Shown: positions 1 through 8,877, counted from the first letter of the stretch. The stretch is DNA of 64,000 nucleotides from Pseudodesulfovibrio profundus (GCF_900217235.1 NZ_LT907975.1:2951001-3015000); one strand, 5' to 3'. Program-made: numbers and translations. Notes: generated by a model from the letters alone, not told the origin.

Positions 1-461
1 GCGGGTTAAAAAAACTAGTGTGAAATCTCACGAATGATTTGTTGCAGGTTGATACGAGTTACCCGAGATGACTTTGCCTGTTTTTTCTGGGCTAAAATTA
101 CTCCCAACACCCTAATTACCGGACTTTTTTTAACTTTTGTTGGAAAAAAGTTGATCAACCAATCGATTATAAATCACGCACAAACAGGAGGGAGATAGCA
201 TGTAGCGTGCCGGGACGTTTGAAAGTTTTTTTGGGTTGCCTATTGATTTTGTTTGTAAAGCGCGATACGAGATTGTTAATAAATTTTTCCGGGGGGTTAT
301 AGCACGAACTCGGGAAAAAGAATGTCAAAAGTGTCACTCTTGTCGTAAGTGTAACACTGAAGATGGTTAGGTCCGAGTTCGGGCGTGTGCCCGACGGTTA
401 TGATTGAGAATAACGGTGTTCTCCACTTCATAACAGACTCATTTTATTACGGAGGTGTTCT
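1..461 (+). promoter_or_regulatory. Upstream region of the hydrogenase operon
   Basis: This stretch has no convincing coding frame. It is AT-rich near the start. It contains a short imperfect palindrome, TGTGA-aatc-TCAC, at about 19-31, with a 4-base gap unlike the 6-base gap of CRP/FNR sites. A second GTGT-rich inverted motif lies around 330-358. A strong ribosome site (GGAGGTG) ends just before the hydrogenase start at 462. I cannot place a promoter with confidence. The length of the leader suggests that hydrogenase transcription is controlled here. Confidence 0.4.
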
Positions 462-1448
462 ATGAAATTTTCCGTAGGTCATGGCAGGGACGGAGCCGTG
501 GAACGGCTGGAAAAACGCGGCGTCACTCGTCGTGATTTCATGAAGTTCTGCGGAACCGTGGCCGCAGTGATGGGCATGGGGCCGGCTTTCGCTCCGAAAG
601 TCGCCGAAGCCCTCACCAGCGATAACAGGCCCGACGTAGTCTGGCTGCACAACGCTGAATGTACTGGTTGTTCAGAATCTATCCTGAGAACTGTCGAACC
701 TTATATCGACGCTCTCATTCTGGATTATATCTCTCTCAACTACCACGAGACCATCATGGCCGCCGCAGGTCACGCTGCAGAAAAGGCCCTGTGGGATACC
801 GTTGCCAACGGCAACTACGTCGCCGTCATCGAAGGTGGCGTTCCCACCGCTGCTGCCGGTACTGCCAATGAGCCCGGCGCACACGGTAAAGTCGGTGGTC
901 ACACCATGTTGGAAAACACCACCAAGGTCGTTGAGAAAGCCAATGCAACCATCACTTATGGTACCTGCGCTTCTTACGGTGGCGTCCAAAAAGCCGCACC
1001 GAACCCGACCGAGACAAAAGGTGTCTGGGAACTCTATCCCGGCAAGCCCATTGTCAACGTACCCGGTTGTCCCCCGAACCCGTTCTCCCTGGTCGGCACC
1101 ATCGTGCATTACGTGACCAAGGGTGTCCCGCCTCTCGACGATGTCGGTCGTCCCGTACTTTTCTACGGCGAAACCGTACACGATCACTGCCCGAGGCAGG
1201 AGTTCTTCGACATGGACGAGTTCGCTCCTTCCTTTGGTTCCGAAGAAGCTCGCAAGGGCTGGTGTCTGCGTAAACTCGGTTGCCGCGGTCCTGAGACATT
1301 CAACAACTGTCCGACCGTGAAGTTCAACCAGTACAACTGGCCCGTTCAGGCTGGTCACCCCTGCATCGGTTGCTCTCAGCCCGATTTCTGGGATGGCGCT
1401 GACTGGGATGGTGAAAAGTACCTGTACGCCGACCTCACCGACTTCTAG
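462..1448 (+). CDS. hynB: Periplasmic [NiFe] hydrogenase small subunit
   Basis: The electron-transfer subunit of the periplasmic uptake [NiFe] hydrogenase carries three iron-sulfur clusters that pass electrons from the active site to cytochrome c3. The N-terminus has a Tat signal with twin arginines at residues 23-24 (TRRDFMKFC) and a likely cleavage after an AEA site near residue 50. Mature-protein cluster ligands are visible: [12 protein letters not shown] and VPGCPPNP for the proximal cluster, HDHC plus CLRKLGC for the distal cluster, and a late C..C pair (HPCIGC) for the medial cluster. Its 328 residues fit the family. The start follows a GGAGGTG ribosome site. The large subunit begins 61 bases downstream, so the two form an operon. 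The Tat signal would export both subunits together. Confidence 0.96.
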   Translation: MKFSVGHGRDGAVERLEKRGVTRRDFMKFCGTVAAVMGMGPAFAPKVAEALTSDNRPDVVWLHNAECTGCSESILRTVEPYIDALILDYISLNYHETIMAAAGHAAEKALWDTVANGNYVAVIEGGVPTAAAGTANEPGAHGKVGGHTMLENTTKVVEKANATITYGTCASYGGVQKAAPNPTETKGVWELYPGKPIVNVPGCPPNPFSLVGTIVHYVTKGVPPLDDVGRPVLFYGETVHDHCPRQEFFDMDEFAPSFGSEEARKGWCLRKLGCRGPETFNNCPTVKFNQYNWPVQAGHPCIGCSQPDFWDGADWDGEKYLYADLTDF

Positions 1449-1509
1449 TCGCTGGTCGTACAGTTTTAACGCAGACGCAAATCAGAATTCATTCTAAGGA
1501 GGATATACT

Positions 1510-3228
1510 ATGTCCGGTTGCGCAAAATCCGGTCCCGCGATGGCTCACGGGAAACACGACGTAGTCGTTGATCCGGTAACCAGGATTGAAGGCCACCTTC
1601 GCGTGGAAGCCGTTGTCGATGATGGAAAAATCGTCGATGTACGCAGCAGCTCCCAGCTCTTCCGTGGTCTGGAGATCATCCTGCAGGGCCGCGATCCCCG
1701 CGATGCTCAGCACTTTACCCAGCGTTCATGCGGTGTTTGTACTTACGTACACGCGCTCGCTTCCGTCCGTTGCGTCGACAACGCTGTCGGCGTCGATAAA
1801 GAACTGCCTCACAACGCCACCATCATCCGTAACTTGGTGCTGGCTTCTCAGTTCATGCATGACCATCTGGTGCACTTCTATCACCTGCATGCTCTGGACT
1901 TCGTTGATGTCGCCGCTTGTTTGAGCGCCGATGTGGACAAGGCCGCTGAACTGGCTCAGGCCGTTTCCAAAACCGTCCGTCAGGATCCGAAGATTGTCTC
2001 CTCCAAGGCAGACCTTCAGAAGACCAAGGACACTGTTAAAGGTATCGTCGACTCCGGTCGCCTCGGTATCTTCACCAACGCTTACTTCCTGGGCGGCCAC
2101 GACGCTTACGTCCTGCCCCCCGAAGTCAACCTGTTGGCTACCGACCATTACCTGAAGGCCCTGCACATGCAGGTCAAAGCTGCTCGCGCCATGGCTGTCT
2201 GGGGTGCCAAGAACCCGCACACCCAGTTCACCGTCATGGGCGGCGTGACCTGTTACGAAGGCCTCACCGATAAGTACATCAACGACTTCCTGGCTCTCTA
2301 TTCCGAGATCAAGGACTTCGTTCTGGATTGCTACATCCCGGACCTCCTGGCTGTTGCCGGTTTCTACAAAGACTGGGCATCCATCGGTGGTACCACCAAC
2401 TTCATGAGCTTCGGCGAATTCCCGGTTCCGGGTGGCGAAGCCGATCTGAACTCCCGCTTCGTCAAGCCCGGTGTCATCTACAACCGTGACCTCGGCAACG
2501 TGATGGACTTCAATTCGGATCACATCGAAGAGCATGTCAAGCATTCCTGGTATAAGGACGATTCTCCGAAGCACCCCTATTCCGGTGTAACGGATCCCAT
2601 GTACACAAGCCTGGACGACAAGACCAAGTACTCCTGGATGAAAGCACCCCGCTACGATGGCAAGTCCGTCGAAGTCGGCCCGCTGGCAACCTGTCTGGTC
2701 AACTATGCTCAGGGTCACCCCGACTTCAAGAAATACGTGGACTTCGTGCTCGGACATCTCGGTGTCGGACCCGATGCCCTGTTCTCCACCCTGGGTCGTA
2801 CCGGCGCTCGTGGTATCGAATGCCTGATCACCACTCTCAAGACTGAAGAGTGGGTCAACGATCTGAAAGAAAACGTGGCCAAGGGCGACATGGACATCTG
2901 CAAAGATTGGGACATGCCTTCCGAAGCAAAGGGTGTTGGTTTCGTCAACGCTCCTCGCGGCGGCCTGAGCCACTGGATCGACATCAAGGATTCCAAGATC
3001 GACAACTTCCAGCTCGTGGTTCCGTCCACCTGGAATATCGGTCCCCGTTGTGACAACGACCTCCCCGGCCCGCTGGAAGAGGCTCTGCTCGACAACACCC
3101 CGATCGTCGACCCGGAACGTCCGGTCGAAATCCTGCGTACCGTTCACTCCTATGACCCCTGTATCGCCTGTGGTGTACACGTCATCGATAACAAGACCGG
3201 TAACGTCAAGAAGTTCAAGATCCTCTAG
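1510..3228 (+). CDS. hynA: Periplasmic [NiFe] hydrogenase large subunit
   Basis: The catalytic subunit holds the Ni-Fe(CN)2CO centre that splits or makes H2. The first nickel-binding motif is RSCGVC (Cys74, Cys77). The second is DPCIACGVH (Cys551, Cys554). The codon at Cys551 is TGT, so this is a plain NiFe enzyme and not the NiFeSe type. The 15 residues after His557 form the usual C-terminal extension, which a HyaD/HybD-type endopeptidase removes after nickel insertion; a candidate protease is encoded on the other strand at 6012-6566. The protein has no signal of its own and should be exported with the Tat-bearing small subunit. Its 572 residues and the AAGGAGG ribosome site support the start. 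Confidence 0.97.
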   Translation: MSGCAKSGPAMAHGKHDVVVDPVTRIEGHLRVEAVVDDGKIVDVRSSSQLFRGLEIILQGRDPRDAQHFTQRSCGVCTYVHALASVRCVDNAVGVDKELPHNATIIRNLVLASQFMHDHLVHFYHLHALDFVDVAACLSADVDKAAELAQAVSKTVRQDPKIVSSKADLQKTKDTVKGIVDSGRLGIFTNAYFLGGHDAYVLPPEVNLLATDHYLKALHMQVKAARAMAVWGAKNPHTQFTVMGGVTCYEGLTDKYINDFLALYSEIKDFVLDCYIPDLLAVAGFYKDWASIGGTTNFMSFGEFPVPGGEADLNSRFVKPGVIYNRDLGNVMDFNSDHIEEHVKHSWYKDDSPKHPYSGVTDPMYTSLDDKTKYSWMKAPRYDGKSVEVGPLATCLVNYAQGHPDFKKYVDFVLGHLGVGPDALFSTLGRTGARGIECLITTLKTEEWVNDLKENVAKGDMDICKDWDMPSEAKGVGFVNAPRGGLSHWIDIKDSKIDNFQLVVPSTWNIGPRCDNDLPGPLEEALLDNTPIVDPERPVEILRTVHSYDPCIACGVHVIDNKTGNVKKFKIL

Positions 3229-3252
3229 ATCTTGTTCATAGATCACATATCA

Positions 3253-3282
3253 AGAGGCCCGATTATACGGGCCTCTTTTTTT
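3253..3282 (+). terminator. Terminator of the hydrogenase operon
   Basis: A perfect 9-bp stem (AGAGGCCCG / CGGGCCTCT) with a 6-base loop is followed by a run of T. It lies 24 bases after the large-subunit stop codon. Confidence 0.92.
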
Positions 3283-3301
3283 GTTTTTCATGCAGTGAAT
3301 T

Positions 3302-4090
3302 AAATCAGAATATGACAGCCGCGTTGCGGCGAATTGACAGGTGACTTCGCCTCCGGCGGCCAAAGGGCGAGTCCCTTTGGAATCCCGTTGTCGCCGTTGG
3401 CGAGGTGTCTGTTGATTAAGAAAAGTCACTTCGGTGTATCTTTTGCGATGCCCTTTAAACCTCAGTCCTGAAGGGCAAATGGGATGCAAGGGCGGTAGTC
3501 CTTGCCCGCCGGAGGCGAAATCATCCGACCATTCCGCCGAAGGCGGTCTTCTGTCTTCTCTGCTGAAATCGAAATCAGAATATGACTGCCGCGTTGCGGC
3601 GAATTGACAGGTGACTTCGCCTCCGGCGGCCAAAGGGCGAGTCCCTTTGGAATCCCGTTGTCGCCGTTGGCGAGGTGTCTGTTGATGAAGAAAAGTCGCT
3701 TCGGTGCATCTTTCGTGATGCCCTTTGATACTCAGTCCCGAAGGGCAAATGGGATGCAAGGGCGGTAGTCCTTGCCCGCCGGAGGCGAAATCATCCGACC
3801 ATTCCGCCGAAGGCGGTCTTGTGTCTTCTCTGCTGAAATCGAAATCAGAATATGACTGCCGCGTTGCGGCGAATTGACAGGTGACTTCGCCTCCGGCGGC
3901 CAAAGGGCGAGCCCCTTTGGAAACCTGTTGTCGCCGTTGGCGAGGTGTCTGTTGATGGAGAAAAGTCACTTCGGTGCATCTTTCGTGATGCCCTTTGACA
4001 CTCAGTCCCGAAGGGCAAATGGGATGCAAGGGCGGTAGTCCTTGCCCGCCGGAGGCGAAATCATCCGACTATTCCGCCGAAGGCGGCTCC
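3302..4090. repeat. Three tandem copies of a 270-bp repeat
   Basis: Three nearly identical units begin at 3302, 3572 and 3842, an exact 270-bp period; the third copy is cut short near 4090. Each unit is a mosaic of short GC-rich hairpins (CGCCTCCGGCGG, CCAAAGGG..CCCTTTGG, GCCGAAGGCGG). Differences between copies are scattered single-base changes. The period is divisible by three, so an open frame survives on the minus strand (about 3250-4029), but its composition shows no sign of a real protein. A shorter inverted relative occurs at 23541-23640. This appears to be a dispersed intergenic repeat family expanded locally. Confidence 0.9.
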
Positions 4091-4188
4091 TAATCTGATT
4101 TACCCCAAAAATTGGCTGCCAAAATAATAAGGAACCTTGACCATGAACCGAGCGAGGAATAGAACCGTCAGCAGAAGAGGAGAGTTAG

Positions 4189-4818
4189 ATGATCGATTCC
4201 ACCCAACTGCTGCTGTTTGTTTCTGCGTCCTTTGTCCTGGCAATCACACCGGGACCGGACATCGTCTATACACTGACACGAGGCATAACCCAGGGCCGTA
4301 AAGCCGCGCTGTACGCGGCATTCGGATTCAATTTCGGCATCCTCTTTCATACGGCGTTCGCAGCCTTTGGCCTGTCAGCCATCCTCCGCACGTCTGCCAT
4401 GGCGTATCAGGGAATCAAACTGGCGGGCGCGGCCTACCTTATATATTTGGGCATCCAGACATGGCGCAGCCGATCGGAATCGATGATTGGTAAAGATGCG
4501 CAGTGCCTGCAACCGATGACCATCATGCGCCAAACCGTGCTGTGTAATGTGCTGAATCCGAAAGTTGCACTGTTTTTTCTGGCCTTTTTGCCACAGTTCG
4601 TGGATGCATCGAAGGGCAATGTCGCGACACAGATTGGGATTCTTGGTCTGGTGTTCATGTTTGTCAGCTATCCGGTTTTCGTTGCCCTGGCATTGTTCTC
4701 AGGTGCGATCGGCAATCGTTTGAAAACCAATCCAACCATCGAGAAGCGCTTGAAGAAGGTGGCTGGCTCGGTCTTTGTCGCCCTAGGATTGGCCCTGGCT
4801 CTGCCCGAAAAAAGCTAA
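4189..4818 (+). CDS. LysE/RhtB family amino-acid exporter
   Basis: An inner-membrane exporter of the LysE/RhtB family, which pumps out amino acids or related small molecules. The N-terminal segment shows the family signature around ITPGPD and the following small-residue helix (AALYAAFGFNFGILFHTAFAAF split over two helices). About six hydrophobic segments span 209 residues, the usual family length. The start has a GAGGAG ribosome site 9 bases upstream. It lies in the same direction as a small membrane protein and an SMR exporter; the gaps are short (39 and 27 bases), so they may be cotranscribed. Substrate cannot be read from the sequence. Confidence 0.88.
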   Translation: MIDSTQLLLFVSASFVLAITPGPDIVYTLTRGITQGRKAALYAAFGFNFGILFHTAFAAFGLSAILRTSAMAYQGIKLAGAAYLIYLGIQTWRSRSESMIGKDAQCLQPMTIMRQTVLCNVLNPKVALFFLAFLPQFVDASKGNVATQIGILGLVFMFVSYPVFVALALFSGAIGNRLKTNPTIEKRLKKVAGSVFVALGLALALPEKS

Positions 4819-4857
4819 AACGATTGACCAACAAATAAGCCTTGGCTAGGTTGGGTC

Positions 4858-5355
4858 ATGCTTTTTTCTCGGATTAGGCGTTCCTTTCGCTTTATGCGCG
4901 CCGCTCCCTGGCCATACATGACAGGTGGAGCGTCTTTGCTTATTGCGTTGACACTCAAGACAGTCGGCTTGCTCGAATGGTCTGGCGGCGACGTGCCGCA
5001 GGCCGTGGTTTTCGCCTGTTGGGGCGGCGGCTGGCTGGTGGTGACGTTTTTTGCCATGGCGGATGCGGTTTCCCGTCACCGAGAATACAAGCGGATCAAA
5101 GCCATGTTCCTGAAGTTCGGCTACAGCGAACGAATATTGGAACCCCTTGCTCGATCCCGATGCCAACGTGATGCCGCCATTTTTGCGGCGGAAGAAGTTG
5201 GACATGGTGATACGGCTCGGCAGTACTTTTCCAAACTGGGTTACCGCTGGTATCACATTCTTCCTGATCTGGTCATGCGTAACCCGTTCGCCTTTTTGCG
5301 CCCAAGCTTTCTGCGCTCGTCTTTCATGCCGGGCAAGAAAGCGCGCATTCAATAG
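4858..5355 (+). CDS. Small membrane protein of unknown function
   Basis: I do not recognise this 165-residue protein. It has an arginine-rich, positively charged N-terminus followed by two hydrophobic segments (about residues 19-40 and 48-68), then a soluble, basic C-terminal part. The topology suggests an inner-membrane anchor with a cytoplasmic tail. It sits between a LysE-type exporter and an SMR exporter on the same strand. The ribosome site is weak (AGG 9 bases upstream). Coding use resembles its neighbours, and the frame is free of stops on this strand only, so I accept it as a gene. Confidence 0.6.
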   Translation: MLFSRIRRSFRFMRAAPWPYMTGGASLLIALTLKTVGLLEWSGGDVPQAVVFACWGGGWLVVTFFAMADAVSRHREYKRIKAMFLKFGYSERILEPLARSRCQRDAAIFAAEEVGHGDTARQYFSKLGYRWYHILPDLVMRNPFAFLRPSFLRSSFMPGKKARIQ

Positions 5356-5382
5356 ATTTCCAATATAAATCGGAGGGGGGAT

Positions 5383-5712
5383 ATGGGATACGTGTATCTC
5401 GCTATCGCCATTGTTGCAGAAGTGGTCGGCACAACGGCCATGCAGGCAAGTGAAGGGTTCACGAAACCCATACCGAGCATTGTTGTCGTGGTCGGGTATG
5501 GCGTGGCCTTCTACTTCCTTTCGCTGGTTCTTCGGACCATCCCCATGGGAATAGCCTATGCCATCTGGGCAGGGCTGGGCATTGTGCTGATCGCGCTGAC
5601 CGGCGTGGTGCTTTACAAGCAGACACTGGATGTACCGGCGATGATCGGTATGGGACTGATCGTGGCGGGAGTTGCAATCATCAATATTTTTTCGCGCACG
5701 ACGCCGCATTAA
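5383..5712 (+). CDS. SMR-family multidrug efflux protein (EmrE/QacE-like)
   Basis: A four-helix proton-coupled exporter of the small multidrug resistance family, 109 residues. Helix 1 carries the key membrane glutamate (AEVVGTTAM); later helices show the family's FYFLSLVLRTIPMGIAYA and AIWAGLG pattern, which includes the GxG dimer-packing segment. It acts as an antiparallel or parallel dimer in the inner membrane. The start follows an unusually strong GGAGGGGGG ribosome site. It ends shortly before a perfect hairpin shared with the convergent hypC gene. Family assignment is firm; substrates (quaternary ammonium, guanidinium or other) are not determined. Confidence 0.93.
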   Translation: MGYVYLAIAIVAEVVGTTAMQASEGFTKPIPSIVVVVGYGVAFYFLSLVLRTIPMGIAYAIWAGLGIVLIALTGVVLYKQTLDVPAMIGMGLIVAGVAIINIFSRTTPH

Positions 5713-5735
5713 AATGGACTGTAATAAAAGTAAAA

Positions 5736-5762
5736 GGCCCGGCGTGTTGAACACGCCGGGCC
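5736..5762. terminator. Bidirectional terminator between smr and hypC
   Basis: A perfect 12-bp stem with a 3-base loop (GGCCCGGCGTGT-tga-ACACGCCGGGCC). The minus-strand side is followed by TTTTACTTTT, so it works best for hypC, which ends at 5786. It probably also stops transcription from the SMR gene. Confidence 0.9.
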
Positions 5763-5785
5763 ATATGTTATTTGCGGTATATTGA

Positions 5786-6043
5786 TTAGAGCATGTCGTG
5801 CCGGTAGCCTTCGCCACCCATCAGCTCGACCATGTCGCGTAATATCTTCAATGTCTCCTGTGCTTCTTTCGGGTCCAGTTTGCGCAGGGCGAAACCGGCG
5901 TGAATGATGATGTAATCACCGATGGTGATTTCTTCATCCAGAAGCATGATTGAAGCCTGAACAGTCGTGTCGCCTTCTCCTACTTTGCAGGTGGCTACAC
6001 CGTCGTTAATCTCAAGTATTTCGGCTGGAATCGCGAGGCACAT
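5786..6043 (-). CDS. hypC: Hydrogenase maturation chaperone HypC/HybG
   Basis: HypC-family chaperone, 85 residues. It carries the Fe(CN)2CO unit with HypD and docks on the large-subunit precursor before nickel insertion. The essential N-terminal MC (MCLAIPA) is present, as is the GDYIIIHAGFAL core motif. The start has an ACGGAG ribosome site 8 bases upstream. It overlaps the end of the maturation protease gene by 32 bases, which implies translational coupling. In other Desulfovibrio species, the equivalent genes follow the structural genes directly; here they are convergent and separated by an unrelated block. Confidence 0.95.
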   Translation of the reverse strand: MCLAIPAEILEINDGVATCKVGEGDTTVQASIMLLDEEITIGDYIIIHAGFALRKLDPKEAQETLKILRDMVELMGGEGYRHDML

Positions 6044-6566
6044 AAATTTTCTCCGTGGCAGGGTTCGTTGCAGAGCGAAGGGTGTAGGAGCCGCCGGCTT
6101 TTTCCACTTCCTTCAATACGATGTCCATCATCTCGGGCATTTTTGCTTCCAGTTCGGGAGACAGAGCCGCGGACATGTCTTTGTAGTTGACCGGCTCGAT
6201 ACCGTACAGGATGACGTCGTCCGGCACCTGCCCCATGAGACTGCACTGGGCAAGGGTGTCAAGAAGGTCTGTCTGGTGCATGGAGTTCTTGAAGGCGCAC
6301 GCCTTTTCAAGATCCTGTCCAAGCAGACGGAAAATGTCACCGGGGTTGCCTTCGTTGAGTACGATGTCGACAATGATCAGGTAGTCCGATTCCATGATCG
6401 GACCGATCAGCCGTGTCCCCAGGGTGCCGCCGTCAAGGACGTCAACGTTGGGGGAGAACTGATATTTTTGATCAAGTTCCTCTGCTATGCGGACGCCGAA
6501 GCCTTCATCGGTGTACAGGATGTTGCCGACGCCCAGAATGAGTATTTTTTTGTTGGAATCAGACAT
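6012..6566 (-). CDS. Hydrogenase maturation endopeptidase (HyaD/HybD family)
   Basis: Nickel-dependent endopeptidase of the M52 family, about 184 residues. It removes the C-terminal peptide of the hydrogenase large subunit once nickel is in place. The family pattern is clear: ILGVGNILYTDEGFGVR with the metal-binding glutamate, the VLDGGTLG motif with the second acidic ligand, and a histidine in MHQTDLL. The start at 6566 (ATG) is preferred over an in-frame GTG three codons upstream; neither has a strong ribosome site. Its likely substrate is the large subunit encoded at 1510-3228. It is translationally coupled to hypC. Confidence 0.93.
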   Translation of the reverse strand: MSDSNKKILILGVGNILYTDEGFGVRIAEELDQKYQFSPNVDVLDGGTLGTRLIGPIMESDYLIIVDIVLNEGNPGDIFRLLGQDLEKACAFKNSMHQTDLLDTLAQCSLMGQVPDDVILYGIEPVNYKDMSAALSPELEAKMPEMMDIVLKEVEKAGGSYTLRSATNPATEKIYVPRDSSRNT

Positions 6567-6726
6567 AGTTGACACTTAGTAAACACCGGCCGTTAACGCA
6601 AGAGCTAAATGCGTTTTATGTCCCTGTCTAAGCGATTATCTTCTGTTATTAGAGGGTTGGAGAAATGAGAGATAGATCAGGGTGAATCTGAGTCTGCGGC
6701 AGGGCGTAGACCAGTTGGTGTTGGGT

Positions 6727-6765
6727 CACAAAAAACCGGCCCATCGCGTAGACGACAGGCCGGTT
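6727..6765 (-). terminator. Terminator of the isocitrate dehydrogenase gene
   Basis: Read on the minus strand, an 8-bp stem (AACCGGCC / GGCCGGTT) with a 16-base loop is followed by TTTTTTG. It lies 22 bases after the stop codon. Confidence 0.85.
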
Positions 6766-6786
6766 GAAATGGAATGTTGTTACAAT

Positions 6787-7929
6787 CTAGAGGTTGTTGA
6801 GCACGCGCTCGCCAAACTCCTGACAGCCGACCTGCGTGGCGCCGCTGATCTGTGCGGCGAGGTCCACGGTGACTTTCTTTTCGGCAAGGGCGGTCTCGAC
6901 TGCGGCATGGATGAGGGCAGCAGCTTCGTGCCAGCCGATGTGCTCCAGCATCATGGCGCCGGAAAGGATGAGCGAACCGGGGTTGGCCATATCCTTGCCT
7001 GCGATGGTGGGAGCCGTGCCGTGGGTCGGCTCGAAAAAGGCGAGGTTGTCGCCCATGTTCACGCCCGGAGCAAGACCGAGTCCGCCAACCTGTGCAGCCA
7101 GCGCATCGGAGAGATAGTCGCCGTTGAGGTTGGTGGTGGCGATGACAGAATATTGTTCAGGGTACATCAGTACATTCTGGAACATGGCGTCGGCGATGCG
7201 GTCCTTGATGATGACACCGTCTTCACCTTCGCCTTCGCGTACGACCTGTCCTTTGTATTCTTCCTCGGCCAACTCATAACCCCAGGCGCGGAAACCGCCT
7301 TCGGTGGTCTTCATGATGTTGCCCTTGTGGACCAAGGTGACAGAAGGCTTACTGTGCTCGATGGCAAAATCAATGGCTTTTTTGACCAGTCGCTTGGAAC
7401 CGGCAGGGGTGATGGGCTTGATGCCGACTCCCGCGGTTTCATGGATGTTGGCACCCATTTCATCAACCAGGAATTCGATTAATTTCTTGGCTTCCGGGGA
7501 GCCGGACTGGTATTCGATACCAGCGTAGACATCTTCGGTGTTTTCACGGAAAACCGTCATGTCCACGAGATCGGGGCGCTTGACAGGCGATTCGATACCC
7601 TTGAAATATTTGATGGGACGAATACATGCGTAGAGGTCAAAGACTTGGCGCAGGGTGACGTTGAGGCTGCGGAAGCCTTCTCCCACCGGGGTGTTCAGCG
7701 GGCCTTTCATGGCCAGCTCGGCTCCTGCCAATGCTTCCATGGTCGCCTTGGGCAGGTGTTCGCCGGTTTCGGCATAGCCTTTTTCACCGGCCAGCAATTC
7801 AACCCATTGCAGTTTATTGTCGTTGCCGTAAGCTTTGGCTACGGCAGCGTCCAGAACGGGACGGGCGGCACGCCATACTTCGGGACCGATTCCGTCGCCT
7901 TCGATGTAGTATACTGTTTTGTCAGACAA
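6787..7929 (-). CDS. icd: Isocitrate dehydrogenase, probably NAD-preferring
   Basis: Oxidative decarboxylation of isocitrate to 2-oxoglutarate, cytoplasmic. The substrate loop SLNVTLRQVFDLYACIRP and the VFRENTEDVYAGIE motif match the E. coli-type (type I) enzyme. I place the start at a TTG codon (7929) because AAGGAGG lies six bases upstream and the next residues SDKTVYYIEGDGIGPE match the family start; the frame continues 44 codons further upstream without support. About 380 residues. The coenzyme pocket reads TIAGKDMAN where NADP enzymes have KYAGQDKVN, and the later Tyr/Arg pair is V and A, so the residues that bind the NADP phosphate are missing. NAD use is therefore likely; this is an inference. 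Confidence 0.93.
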   Translation of the reverse strand: MSDKTVYYIEGDGIGPEVWRAARPVLDAAVAKAYGNDNKLQWVELLAGEKGYAETGEHLPKATMEALAGAELAMKGPLNTPVGEGFRSLNVTLRQVFDLYACIRPIKYFKGIESPVKRPDLVDMTVFRENTEDVYAGIEYQSGSPEAKKLIEFLVDEMGANIHETAGVGIKPITPAGSKRLVKKAIDFAIEHSKPSVTLVHKGNIMKTTEGGFRAWGYELAEEEYKGQVVREGEGEDGVIIKDRIADAMFQNVLMYPEQYSVIATTNLNGDYLSDALAAQVGGLGLAPGVNMGDNLAFFEPTHGTAPTIAGKDMANPGSLILSGAMMLEHIGWHEAAALIHAAVETALAEKKVTVDLAAQISGATQVGCQEFGERVLNNL

Positions 7930-8102
7930 AATTTCCTCCTTGGGCAGGGGGATCAGGGTGTGATCCAAATGCGGGTTTCTCTCAAATAGGCACGGACTAT
8001 GACGTTTATTCGGTTGAAAATCAAGAATTGAGACAACGGGTTGCTTGGGAAAAGACAGCAAAAAGTAGTTAATAGATAGTTAATTCAGAGAGGTAGCTCT
8101 AT

Positions 8103-8843
8103 ATGTTTGGTGAATTGGAGATGGTGAAAGCCCTGTTGGATGAACGTAAACGCGTGGTCGTACTGACCGGTGCAGGGGTATCCGCCGAGAGTGGTGTACC
8201 TACGTTCAGAGGGCAGGATGGTTTGTGGAAATCCTTTCACACCCAAGACCTCGCACGTCCGGACGCCTTTGAATCTCGGCCCGAACTCGTTTGGGAATTT
8301 TACAACTGGCGTCGCCAACTGGTGGCCGAATGTGAACCCAATCCGGCACATCATGCGTTGGTTGAATTGGAGCGGCAAATTCCGAATTTCCTTCTGATTA
8401 CCCAGAATGTCGATGGGCTGCACGCCAAGGCCGGGAGCAAAAAGCTCATGGAGATGCATGGCAGCCTGTGGCAGGTGCGGTGCACCAAGTGCACTCATGC
8501 CCGGGAGGCCCGTGAACCGTTGCCCGACATGCCGGAATGCCCGGTCTGCGGCCATTTGCTGCGTCCGGGTGTGGTGTGGTTTGGCGAGCCTCTGGTGGCC
8601 GGAGTGCTCAAGGTCGCCATCGATCAGATCGGCAGGTCAGACGTATTCATTTCCATCGGTACGTCAAATCAGGTGCAGCCAGCGGCTTCCTTCTATCAGT
8701 TGGCAAAGGATCATGGTGCGGTGACTGTCGAGATCAATCTGGAGCCAACGCCCAACACTGGGCTTATGGACTTTGCCGTGCATGGCAAGGCAGGGGAAAT
8801 CCTGCCGGAACTGACCACTGGATTGCGCGAGTCATTATCTTGA
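8103..8843 (+). CDS. cobB: NAD-dependent protein deacylase (sirtuin, class III)
   Basis: Sir2-family enzyme, 246 residues, that removes acyl groups from lysines using NAD. Visible motifs are GAGVSAESGVPTFRG (NAD binding), TQNVDGLH, the catalytic histidine in MHGSLW, and two CxxC pairs (RCTKC, CPVC) for the structural zinc. The acyl-pocket motif YxxR (FYNWRR) is present; in SIRT5 and bacterial CobB it gives desuccinylase/demalonylase activity. The start follows GAGAGG. It stands alone, divergent from icd. Regulation of metabolic enzymes such as the neighbouring isocitrate dehydrogenase is possible but not shown. Confidence 0.94.
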   Translation: MFGELEMVKALLDERKRVVVLTGAGVSAESGVPTFRGQDGLWKSFHTQDLARPDAFESRPELVWEFYNWRRQLVAECEPNPAHHALVELERQIPNFLLITQNVDGLHAKAGSKKLMEMHGSLWQVRCTKCTHAREAREPLPDMPECPVCGHLLRPGVVWFGEPLVAGVLKVAIDQIGRSDVFISIGTSNQVQPAASFYQLAKDHGAVTVEINLEPTPNTGLMDFAVHGKAGEILPELTTGLRESLS

Positions 8844-8877
8844 CTTTAATTCTCTCTTGAGAGTATCGATCATCATT

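Noticed and set aside
3146-3180. Possible selenocysteine codon in the hydrogenase
   Set aside because: Both C-terminal motif positions are TGT, not TGA, so it is a standard NiFe enzyme.
1726-3246. A 506-codon frame antisense to the hydrogenase large subunit
   Set aside because: It is the shadow of a strongly biased gene; the sense protein is unmistakable.
3250-4029. A 259-codon minus-strand frame across the tandem repeats
   Set aside because: It exists because the 270-bp period is divisible by three and the repeat lacks stops; there is no ribosome site and the protein is low-complexity.
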